Assembly: GCA_905478895.1 (NCBI GenBank)
Contig: CAJQKK010000066.1
Span: 1-34,329 of the forward strand
DNA: 34,329 nt
From: an uncultured Flavobacteriales bacterium
GTDB lineage: Bacteria > Bacteroidota > Bacteroidia > Flavobacteriales_D > Sanyastnellaceae
Reading direction: 5' to 3'
Part shown: positions 21,680 through 29,829 of the stretch, in pieces
Layout: every line of letters begins with the position of its first letter
How positions within the stretch are numbered: the first letter of the stretch is position 1
The notes under the pieces: model-generated
Told to the model about the DNA's origin: nothing
Seen by the model: only the letters and a program-made list of their open reading frames with translations
Database searches by the model: none
Program-made: the position numbers and the translations under genes

Positions 21680-24600
21680 TCACTGGAATTCACGGTATTC
21701 ATCTACAAAATCGTTGCGACGGTAATTATTGGTGATTGCCTTGTAAGAATAGGTTCTTCCGTCACCGTCCTTTTTGGTTCTTTTTTTGTCTCCAATCTCA
21801 GCGATCGCACTCAAGAACCCAGCGCGATCAGGTGTTGAACAATTGAGTGTTTCCTTGCGGTAATCGAAATGGTACCAGTTTTCTTCGTCACCGTGCAAAT
21901 AGAGGGTAAAGGAATCATTCGATCGGCTTCTTCGCAGGATTAGTTTTCCCGGAATTGCTTGGAATACGGGCGTACTACCGAGCGAAGCAATGGCGAATTC
22001 GCTGGTGGAGACAAATGCTTCGAGCCTCGGTTCCCATGTCATTTCAAGGCCTGTCAAGACGACTTGAGAGCGCATTGATTTGGGGGTGTTTTTTAATTTC
22101 CCCGTCATCGCCAAATCATTGACGAGCTTCGCACTCTCTTTAGCACCGAGCCAAGCTTGGAGTGCCTGTTCGTAATTGGTCTCGACGATGTTGACCGGTT
22201 CGGCCGGTTCCCATGATGGGATTTGCAAGGCCATCCGATCGTACAGAACTTGGTCAAGGTCAATGTCCAGTCGCATCGATCCTTTGAATACATACTCCCC
22301 TCGCGGGTTGACTTCAAAGGCCCCCACAAACGATTGGTTCACTAAGCCAAAGTTTAAAGGCAACTTCATCAACCCGGTGCCTCTCAAATCACACGTCGAA
22401 GGCCGGATATCGACATGGGCTTCACTCGAATTGGGGTTTTCAAACTTCTCTCGAGTTGAGAATGTGTAGCGTTCATCTTGATACCTCAGTTCACCTGCTG
22501 TGTTTAGGATGTTCAAGTCTGACTCATCGCCCTGGGGGTCCAAAAATGCGCCATAAACCGTGAATGGTGGGCGTGATGACGCCATAAGACCATAGGCAAG
22601 CAAATCACCCTCTGTGTCTCGGGGAGGATCTAAAACGGGAATGGCGATGGCTTTGGGATTGATGTAACCTTCAAATGCAATCCAAGTCCGCTGCATTCGC
22701 TTGCATTCTTTGGTCATTTTCGCCCCCCCGCTAAAATACAAATGCGGCTGAGAGGATACCATTTTTATGTCTCCTGCAAATGCAAAGGCCGGTCCCAGTA
22801 AAAACCCATTGCGGGCCATGATGGAACCTCCACCCGTGGTTCGAAGGCTGTCATCTACCTGGATATCGTCGAATAGAATCCGATTGACTTTTCCATCATT
22901 CGATGTGTAATTGTAAAGTCCAGCGCCTTCAAAAGCATATTTTCCATAAACATTTAGAAAGGCAGAATCAATGAAGTGATAACGGGTGGTGGCATTCGTC
23001 ACTATTTGGGCGAAGCGGAGCTCGTCCATCTTGGCTTTGGCTCGAATGACCAAGCGTCCGCTGTCTGGAATGATACGGGAGTCGGCAATGGCGAGTGATT
23101 CAACGCCTTTGCATGTAAGCATGTCTTCTCCAATTCGATACGTAGCACTTGAACTCAAGAAGTGAAGAGAGTCTTGATCGGGATGGGCTGAAATAAAGTT
23201 GGAGCTTGTGCGGTCGTCGTTAAAATCAAGCGGCATTCCTTCTTGACTGCGGTTGGTCAGCAAATCAATTTCATCCTCGTCCATGTACCACCGGAACCGA
23301 TCCATAAAGCAGATATACTGTTGAATCGGCAGTTCGATTCTTGTTTCGCCGGAATTTGGAGAGAAGACACCGAGCCGTTCTTGAAAATTCAAATCACACG
23401 CTACATCATCTGTTCTAAAGGCCGTGATCTGAGCTCGGTTTCCGTTTAAGGAAAAGGTCGCTGATGGCGACTTCAAGTTTGTCTTGAGGAAGTCAAATTC
23501 ATTGGATGATAGCGAGGCATCTTTCAACTCAATCAGGCCTCTGCCCGCAAATGCACGAGGCGTAACTCGGGCAATACCTGTCAGGCGAGCTTCTTCTTGG
23601 TAAAACTCAAAAGGACTGTTTCCGGAGCTCATATCCAATTGTTTGCGTGAAGGATGAAATGCGAAGGTGCCATTTACCCCCTGCATCGCGGCGGTATTGC
23701 GCACCTCGTCTGCCTCATTGATGAACAACTCAGCCTGCCCTATGATGGAATCAGGCAGCATCGTCATGGACGAACTTTCAATGTGTGCCGTGATGAAATC
23801 AATGCTCCCCTGCCCCTGTAGCCCATTTCCATCCAATTTAATGTCCTTGGTGAATGTAGCCGCGTCTGAATAAACATCGATTCCTTCAGGCGCAGAACTT
23901 GTTTCAAGTCCGAGGTAATAATCGTCCATTACCTTCAGCGGAAGAGGCAAGTCCTTCAGAATGCCTGCCGAAACAAGGGTGCCATCCAATGTGAAGCCTG
24001 ACTTGGTTAAGTTGTCGAGCTGTTTCAATTGAAAGGGTTCTACTGCGAAGTAAAAGTCATCCCGGGCATAAGCACCTTCGAACAGGTCGAAGCGATCATA
24101 ATAAACAAAACTCGTCACTGTGCTTTCAAATACGGGGTAGTCTGGATGCAAGTCGCTCCTTCTTCCAGACCGGTTGGTGGGATAATCAATGGACAATGTG
24201 CCCGAAACCCCTTCGATTTGGCTATTTAAACGACGTTTTCGCGGGGTGCCTCGGTTGTTCAGTTCGTCCTCGTTGTAAACGCTGAGTTGAATCGACTCTA
24301 TGGCGTCAAAGTCTATCGTGAAGTCTGAATAGTCAAAAGAAAATGCGTCACCGGCCATTTGAATATTGCCCGCTTGAATTCGTCCATCGAATAGAAAATC
24401 ACGATCACGCTTGACCACAATCTCGCCATTCGCCGGATACAGGAGAACGTCCTTCGCGGTGCTCAGTCGAATTTGGTCTATCCCATTGATTTGAAAGTAC
24501 CCATTGAGCAAACTCCATTCTGCATTCACGCCATTAATCGGACTGGAATTAAAGCGCATAACGTCATAATCCTTCCGACCTGTTTTGCAGTAAATGTGAT

Positions 24601-26191
24601 CCTTTAATTTCTGGGTGGTTTGAACCCAAAGGGTCTCGGGATTGATTTCGACATAGCCCAAGTTGGCCAATTGCATCAGCATGACACGTGCCTGAACCTC
24701 ACTCAATCGGATATAACGGGCAAAGTCTTCGGTCATGAAACCTGACCGCCCTGACTCTTTTGTAAACCGATACACTTCTATGACTGGATTCACAGGGTCA
24801 ATGCCCTGGATGGCATCGAAGGAACTCTGCTCAAAGTAGTTCGTACTTGAAAATTGGGCAATCGATTGCCCAGCGTCAAGCGCAGAACCCACAAGGACCC
24901 GTGGCTGGTCAATTTCCCAGAGAATGCCGGAAACATCCCACTCCAGGTCGTGGTATCTGTCAAGAAAAGGCTGCTGGCCTAACCCCTGTTCTTGGCGATA
25001 GGCGGCAACTTGCCGTCGACCATTGTTGTACCGACTCTGGACATCGGGATGGCTCAGCGTGTCTCCTGAGAAATGCATGATAAATTCAGCATTGGAGCAT
25101 GACCAGCCGGAAGATGAAAAAAGGAATTGATTCCCATGAAATTCCATGAATGTAGTGTCAGCCTGCATCACATTGATTCTGGCCCGTTGAGACTCATTTC
25201 GAATGCCGAGGATTTGGGAGCCTTTGAACTGAACCCCTCCGATATAATTGGTCTGAGGAAACACTTCCTCTAGTTTTATCTGCTCTTCTTCGCACCGAAA
25301 TCGAGGATACGATTTTTCGGCCGGGCTTTTTGCTGATTCGAGCTTGACAACGAATGATCCCCTTAAAGGTTTTCCAGCGAGTTCTGCATGCATAATGCAA
25401 CTGGGAACCCGAAATCGATCACTTTTCAAGTCAATGGTCGAAGCCGGAAGCTCAGCATAATACATATTAGGGTTGAAGATTGTACCCTCCCATTGAACCT
25501 GAGATGGGGTGATGCTAAGTTCTTCATCTCGAAGGTCCCATTCGCCCGATGTATTTAAAACGGTAAAATGGTCCATTTCACTTCGAGCAGTGAGCTGTGT
25601 GTTTTCAAAGATGAGCATTGGCACATTTTGATGCCATTCGAGCTTCCATCTCATCGAGTCCACTTCCCACCAGTGTTTGTTGGTCGAATAGAGGATGTTA
25701 TTGGCGATCAACTCAGGCGAAATAGCGAGAAGTTCAAAACCAGTTTTGCGGTATTTTTTGTTGGACCACATCCGACTCGCAAAAGAATGCCAGTCGTCCC
25801 AAAGTTCTTGCTTGTCCGGCGCGCTCAAAGCCAATACGGTACGCAGGTAATTTCGAATGTCCTTGCTTCCAGACGCTCGGGCATCTTCCAAGGCTGTCAC
25901 GACCTCTTCTACTGTTTCAATCTTGGCTTCCATATCCAGCGAAGCGCAAAGGGACGGCATGAGTGTTTTTTTTACCCAACGGCCATCTTCCTTTGAAACA
26001 TTGTTCATGAGATTGGTCAAACGGACTTCAAGTGCCTCACAGGCCTCTGACTGTGCATGAATCGTCCCCGTCATTGCAAAGCAACCCAAAACAGCCAGAA
26101 GGAGAAACCTGAGGCCTGTGATTTGACGGTTGATGATGGGAGAGGCGAAAAACTCCATGGTTCGAAAATTACAACGAACCTTTGCCGACAT
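21680..26191 (-). CDS. Giant exported beta-rich protein of unknown function
   Basis: Protein of 1503 residues that I cannot assign to a characterised family. The signal peptide has the core LRFLLLAVLGCFAMTG and a cleavage site after HAQ (about 47). Residues about 50-170 are helical. The rest is mostly short alternating beta-strands rich in F, D and S, reminiscent of beta-taco or jelly-roll bridge proteins (LptD/OstA, AsmA, TamB types), but with no diagnostic motif. Two similar segments near 778-826 and 868-918 share a GxGxI...A.(I/L)SS pattern. Residues about 484-532 look like an inserted winged helix. There is no lipobox, transmembrane helix or T9SS tail, so the protein is probably periplasmic. 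The start at 26191 lies six bases after prmA; ATG 26158 is an alternative. Its operon is tpiA-prmA-this gene-FadH-like. Confidence 0.85.
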   Translation of the reverse strand: MSAKVRCNFRTMEFFASPIINRQITGLRFLLLAVLGCFAMTGTIHAQSEACEALEVRLTNLMNNVSKEDGRWVKKTLMPSLCASLDMEAKIETVEEVVTALEDARASGSKDIRNYLRTVLALSAPDKQELWDDWHSFASRMWSNKKYRKTGFELLAISPELIANNILYSTNKHWWEVDSMRWKLEWHQNVPMLIFENTQLTARSEMDHFTVLNTSGEWDLRDEELSITPSQVQWEGTIFNPNMYYAELPASTIDLKSDRFRVPSCIMHAELAGKPLRGSFVVKLESAKSPAEKSYPRFRCEEEQIKLEEVFPQTNYIGGVQFKGSQILGIRNESQRARINVMQADTTFMEFHGNQFLFSSSGWSCSNAEFIMHFSGDTLSHPDVQSRYNNGRRQVAAYRQEQGLGQQPFLDRYHDLEWDVSGILWEIDQPRVLVGSALDAGQSIAQFSSTNYFEQSSFDAIQGIDPVNPVIEVYRFTKESGRSGFMTEDFARYIRLSEVQARVMLMQLANLGYVEINPETLWVQTTQKLKDHIYCKTGRKDYDVMRFNSSPINGVNAEWSLLNGYFQINGIDQIRLSTAKDVLLYPANGEIVVKRDRDFLFDGRIQAGNIQMAGDAFSFDYSDFTIDFDAIESIQLSVYNEDELNNRGTPRKRRLNSQIEGVSGTLSIDYPTNRSGRRSDLHPDYPVFESTVTSFVYYDRFDLFEGAYARDDFYFAVEPFQLKQLDNLTKSGFTLDGTLVSAGILKDLPLPLKVMDDYYLGLETSSAPEGIDVYSDAATFTKDIKLDGNGLQGQGSIDFITAHIESSSMTMLPDSIIGQAELFINEADEVRNTAAMQGVNGTFAFHPSRKQLDMSSGNSPFEFYQEEARLTGIARVTPRAFAGRGLIELKDASLSSNEFDFLKTNLKSPSATFSLNGNRAQITAFRTDDVACDLNFQERLGVFSPNSGETRIELPIQQYICFMDRFRWYMDEDEIDLLTNRSQEGMPLDFNDDRTSSNFISAHPDQDSLHFLSSSATYRIGEDMLTCKGVESLAIADSRIIPDSGRLVIRAKAKMDELRFAQIVTNATTRYHFIDSAFLNVYGKYAFEGAGLYNYTSNDGKVNRILFDDIQVDDSLRTTGGGSIMARNGFLLGPAFAFAGDIKMVSSQPHLYFSGGAKMTKECKRMQRTWIAFEGYINPKAIAIPVLDPPRDTEGDLLAYGLMASSRPPFTVYGAFLDPQGDESDLNILNTAGELRYQDERYTFSTREKFENPNSSEAHVDIRPSTCDLRGTGLMKLPLNFGLVNQSFVGAFEVNPRGEYVFKGSMRLDIDLDQVLYDRMALQIPSWEPAEPVNIVETNYEQALQAWLGAKESAKLVNDLAMTGKLKNTPKSMRSQVVLTGLEMTWEPRLEAFVSTSEFAIASLGSTPVFQAIPGKLILRRSRSNDSFTLYLHGDEENWYHFDYRKETLNCSTPDRAGFLSAIAEIGDKKRTKKDGDGRTYSYKAITNNYRRNDFVDEYREFQ

Positions 26192-26197
26192 TGGTAT

Positions 26198-27052
26198 TCA
26201 GTTTGCTTTGTTTACCAACAACAGGCAGGCCCAACCATCGCGATCAAATGATTCTGACAATTCAAGGCCTTGTCCTTCTGCCTCGTTCAGGAGAACAGGA
26301 ATGTCAGCGGGAAAGAAACCACTCAGAACAAGGTGGCCGCCCTCATAAAGGTGGCGCACGTAAGTGCGCATATCCGCCAAAAGGATGTTCCGGTTGATGT
26401 TCGCCAATATGGTGTGAAAGGAGCAGTCTGTGGTTGAAAGCGTGTTGGCGTCACCGAGCCGTGCCTCAATTTGACCGTCGAGCCCATTGCGCTGGATGTT
26501 ATCCAGCGTATTCCGATAAGACCATTCGTCGTTGTCTATGGCCACGACGCGGGCTGCGCCTAATTTCCTCGCGGCAATGGCAAGCGCTCCTGTTCCGCAA
26601 CCCATGTCCAAGACATTTTGACCCGCCGGCTGAAGGGCATGCACAGCGTGCATCATTTGCCAAGTGGTTGGGTGATGCCCCGTGCCGAAGGACATTTCAG
26701 GCTGTATGATGATATCCAAACCGGAAACAGGAGGCGCATGGAATGGAGCACGCATCATGATTTTACCGTCGACATCGATGGGGTCGTAATTGGATTCCCA
26801 TTGTGCATTCCAATTTTCTGATTCCACCCAGTTTTCTTCTACACTTATCGCTGCAAGTTCGCGCAATTGCTCAAGCACAAATCGGTATTCTTCTTCATTG
26901 AATGCGACGTCTTTGGCGTAAGCAATAAGTCGATCTCCCTCCTCCTCAAACATGTCAAATCCACAATTACTTAGGTACGCTATTGCTACTTCCTTTGCGG
27001 GCAAGGCAGGCGAGCACATCAACGATGCCTTGAAGTATTTGGACTCTTTCAT
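26198..27052 (-). CDS. prmA: Ribosomal protein L11 methyltransferase
   Basis: SAM-dependent methyltransferase of 284 residues that trimethylates ribosomal protein L11. The N-terminal domain (1 to about 75) binds L11. The family motif EMSFGTGHHPTT is at 119-130, the SAM motif VLDMGCGTGALAIAARKLGA at 147-166, the acidic VVAIDND at about 170, and the catalytic NPPY-like block appears as LANINRNIL, as usual in PrmA. Length and motif order are normal. It starts nine bases after the tpiA stop and ends six bases before the giant exported-protein gene, so it sits within one operon. Confidence 0.95.
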   Translation of the reverse strand: MKESKYFKASLMCSPALPAKEVAIAYLSNCGFDMFEEEGDRLIAYAKDVAFNEEEYRFVLEQLRELAAISVEENWVESENWNAQWESNYDPIDVDGKIMMRAPFHAPPVSGLDIIIQPEMSFGTGHHPTTWQMMHAVHALQPAGQNVLDMGCGTGALAIAARKLGAARVVAIDNDEWSYRNTLDNIQRNGLDGQIEARLGDANTLSTTDCSFHTILANINRNILLADMRTYVRHLYEGGHLVLSGFFPADIPVLLNEAEGQGLELSESFDRDGWACLLLVNKAN

Positions 27053-27061
27053 AACCCTGCC

Positions 27062-27820
27062 TTATGAGGCTTCCGACGCAGCGATCAGGGCCAGGAAGGA
27101 TGATGCTTCCAATGCTGCGCCGCCAATTAAACCACCGTTAACATCCGGTTGCCCGAAAATTTCGGCTGCATTAGAAGGCTTGCAACTTCCGCCGTACAAA
27201 ATGCGTGTAGTTGAGGCCACTTGGGAATTGTACCATTGGCCAAGTTGCTCTCGGATGAAGCGATGCATTTCTTGCGCTTGATCTGCTGAGGCTGTCACGC
27301 CTGTACCAATGGCCCAAACCGGTTCGTACGCTATCGTAATGTTTGCCATTTTAGCAGCATCGATGTCGGCCAAGGCGTCTTTGAGTTGCGTCGAAATCAG
27401 ATCAAAGTGCCCTTCAGACTCACGGACTGCTAACGACTCACCGCAACACAGCAACACATGAAGGCTCGCGCCTACGGCTTGGTTGACCTTTGACCGCACT
27501 GCCTCAAATGATTCACCAAATCGATCCCTCCGCTCAGAATGGCCGACGATGACATGTGTTACGCCCGTTGAGTGAAGCATTTTAGCCGTGTATTCACCCG
27601 TATGCGCTCCGTGGTCATGTTCACTGCATTGCTGAGCGCTCAAATGAACCGAATCAGCTCGGTATTGAGCTGAAAACTGAGCGAGATAAGGAGAGGGCGG
27701 AGCTACAATAACCTCCGTTTTGTGCAATGTTGGAAGCCCTTTTGTGATGGCATCCATCAACTCTATCCCTTCATTCATTAATTTGTTGCTCTTCCAGTTC
27801 CCTGCGACAATGTTCCTCAT
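27062..27820 (-). CDS. tpiA: Triosephosphate isomerase
   Basis: Glycolytic enzyme interconverting dihydroxyacetone phosphate and glyceraldehyde 3-phosphate. The 252-residue length is normal. Catalytic residues are N8 and K10 (AGNWKSNK), H94 (IVGHSERR) and E166 (IAYEPVWAIGTG), with the flexible loop 6 and the phosphate-binding YGGSCKPSNA and GGLIGGAAL blocks present. The start at 27820 (MRNIVAGNWK) is exact for the family, although the frame stays open to 27940. It is the first gene of the tpiA-prmA-giant protein-FadH-like cluster. A GAACTTCGC element lies 21 bases upstream as a possible -7 box. It is divergent from recQ, with 61 bases between. Confidence 0.97.
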   Translation of the reverse strand: MRNIVAGNWKSNKLMNEGIELMDAITKGLPTLHKTEVIVAPPSPYLAQFSAQYRADSVHLSAQQCSEHDHGAHTGEYTAKMLHSTGVTHVIVGHSERRDRFGESFEAVRSKVNQAVGASLHVLLCCGESLAVRESEGHFDLISTQLKDALADIDAAKMANITIAYEPVWAIGTGVTASADQAQEMHRFIREQLGQWYNSQVASTTRILYGGSCKPSNAAEIFGQPDVNGGLIGGAALEASSFLALIAASEAS

Positions 27821-27841
27821 GACCTTTGTTGTAATTGAAAC

Positions 27842-27850
27842 GCGAAGTTC
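27842..27850 (-). promoter_or_regulatory. Weak putative -7 box of the tpiA operon
   Basis: The minus strand reads GAACTTCGC, two mismatches from TAnnTTTG but matching the TTYGC core shared by other boxes in the window. It is 21 bases upstream of tpiA, in the 61-base gap shared with recQ. Confidence 0.25.
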
Positions 27851-27881
27851 GCAATTGGAATTGTTTAAATGAACAGATGTG

Positions 27882-29780
27882 ATGATTGATTCACCCCAAG
27901 TACCCTTGGATGAAAAGCGATTGCTTGAATTGCTCAACAATCATTGGCATTTTGAGTCGTTTCGCGAACAGCAAAAACCCCCAGTTTTTTCTCTTGCTAG
28001 TGGAAAGGATACATTGGCTGTGCTCCCAACAGGAGGTGGCAAATCCTTGTGCTATCAAATTTCCGGTCTGTACCGTGGTGGTATATGCTTGGTCATCTCA
28101 CCCCTTGTAGCCCTTATGCAAGATCAAGTTGAAGGCTTGAAGGAAAAGGGGCTGAACGCAATTTCACTCGCAGGAAACCTTAATTACAGAACGATTGAAC
28201 GCTTATTGGACAATGCCGAGCGCTTGCCCTGTTGCTTCCTTTATTGTTCGCCAGAGCGGCTCCACCATCCGTTGCTCAAATCGCGTCTCCAACGTCTACC
28301 CATTCGAACAATTGTAGTTGATGAAGCGCATTGCATTTCACAATGGGGCCATGATTTCCGGCCCGAATATCGCATGGTTTCTTCCCTTCGCGATCAATGC
28401 CCAGGAGCCGCTTGGGGCGCCTTCACGGCTACGGCTACGCAAAATGTGCTGAAAGATATTGAGGTGCAATTGAAACTGGATGCGGCTGGCGTTTTTGAGT
28501 TTCCCATGCAACGTGCAAATCTGATCTATTCCGTATTTACCTCTGGTGATGCTGAAAAGGAACTTTTATTGGCGTTGAAGCGATCCCGAGGATCCGGCTT
28601 GCTGTATGTTGCAAGCCGGTCAGAAGCGGAGTTCTGGTCAGACAGGATGAGGCAGATTGGAATCCAAAGTTCGGCTTACCATGCGGGGATTCCTGCTCCG
28701 GAACGGCTGAAAATCCAAACGTCTTGGATGACTGGCGACTACCGAGTGTTGGCCTGTACCAGCGCTTTTGGAATGGGAATTGACAAGCCGGATGTGCGGT
28801 TTGTTTTTCATGCATCACCCCCTCAAGATTTGGAAAGCTATGTACAAGAAGCTGGTCGTGCGGGACGTGATGGAGAACCCAGCCTTTGCATGCTATTCAT
28901 GAACCGGAATTCCTTGGACTTGAGTCGAAAAAAGCTCGAACAGAAAGCCCCTGATTTACGAGCCATTCAAAAAGTATACCAAGGCTTGGCCAATCAGGGT
29001 TCAGTTCCTGTTGGCGCTCGGCCTGAAGAGCCAACCATTTTCGATGCAGACCTCTGGCTGAAAGGCAGTGAAATGCGTCATTTCGATTGGAATTTGAGCA
29101 TGAATTATTTGAATCGATCCGGCTACATTTCCAGTGATCGATTAGATGATGGTGAGCGTTTTGAAATAGCGTTACGGGAATCTTTGACTGAAAGCTCACT
29201 TGAAGGGAATCCAACTGCCATCCGAATGCGAAGCGCTCTATCCGATTGGTTTCGCACCCATGAGTCAAATGCGATTGTTCCAATTCAGTCATTGAAACAA
29301 TCGTCCGGGATGACAGCTCATCAATGCAGGATTGAGTTGGATCGGCTTAAGAAATGGGGTTTTATTGAAAGCCGACGATTGCCACCATTGTATCAGATTG
29401 AATGGATACGTCCGCGTGAAGAGGCAAAAAACGTCATTCTCCCCCAATCCCTAATGGTTGATTGGGTGCAGTCCTTGGAAGCAAAATGGGAAGCATTCTC
29501 AGCGTATGCAGCCTCAACAAATTGCAGGCAGCAGATCATACAACGTTATTTTTCGGGAGACGAGGTCCAGGCGTGTGAGAATTGCGATAATTGCATGAAA
29601 GCCAATGAATCATGGGCCAGAGAAAAATGGCTTATCGCTATTCCCGAGCAAGGCCTCGAAATTGTACAATTGGCGAATCGTGTTCCGGTTCGTTACAAAT
29701 CGGTGCTGTTCCATTTCCTTGATCTCTGGGCAGAGTCCAATGAGATCGAGGTGGTCAATCGCACCATCTATCGGAATTGA
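27882..29780 (+). CDS. recQ: RecQ-family ATP-dependent DNA helicase (short form)
   Basis: Superfamily 2 3'-5' DNA helicase of 632 residues used in recombination and repair. Walker A is LPTGGGKSLCYQ (48-59), the DEAH box VVDEAHCISQWGHDFRPEY starts at 145, and the arginine-finger motif VQEAGRAGRDGEPS follows the IDKPDVRFVFH block. The zinc cysteines are C548, C565, C568 and C571 (CENCDNC). In E. coli RecQ this cluster follows the helicase core directly; here about 165 residues lie between them. Only about 60 residues follow, and no HRDC domain is seen. This is a short RecQ, probably a paralogue of a full-length one. The frame begins at a GTG (27879); the adjacent ATG at 27882 is preferred. It is divergent from tpiA. 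Confidence 0.92.
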   Translation: MIDSPQVPLDEKRLLELLNNHWHFESFREQQKPPVFSLASGKDTLAVLPTGGGKSLCYQISGLYRGGICLVISPLVALMQDQVEGLKEKGLNAISLAGNLNYRTIERLLDNAERLPCCFLYCSPERLHHPLLKSRLQRLPIRTIVVDEAHCISQWGHDFRPEYRMVSSLRDQCPGAAWGAFTATATQNVLKDIEVQLKLDAAGVFEFPMQRANLIYSVFTSGDAEKELLLALKRSRGSGLLYVASRSEAEFWSDRMRQIGIQSSAYHAGIPAPERLKIQTSWMTGDYRVLACTSAFGMGIDKPDVRFVFHASPPQDLESYVQEAGRAGRDGEPSLCMLFMNRNSLDLSRKKLEQKAPDLRAIQKVYQGLANQGSVPVGARPEEPTIFDADLWLKGSEMRHFDWNLSMNYLNRSGYISSDRLDDGERFEIALRESLTESSLEGNPTAIRMRSALSDWFRTHESNAIVPIQSLKQSSGMTAHQCRIELDRLKKWGFIESRRLPPLYQIEWIRPREEAKNVILPQSLMVDWVQSLEAKWEAFSAYAASTNCRQQIIQRYFSGDEVQACENCDNCMKANESWAREKWLIAIPEQGLEIVQLANRVPVRYKSVLFHFLDLWAESNEIEVVNRTIYRN

Positions 29781-29817
29781 AAGTTTTTCTATTCTGAATA
29801 AATGACGGGAAGGCGAT

Positions 29818-29826
29818 TATCTTCGC
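29818..29826 (+). promoter_or_regulatory. Putative -7 promoter box of rlmI
   Basis: TATCTTCGC, seven of eight positions of TAnnTTTG plus the trailing C, ends three bases before the rlmI ATG. Transcription from it would be essentially leaderless. Confidence 0.4.
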
Positions 29827-29829
29827 TCC

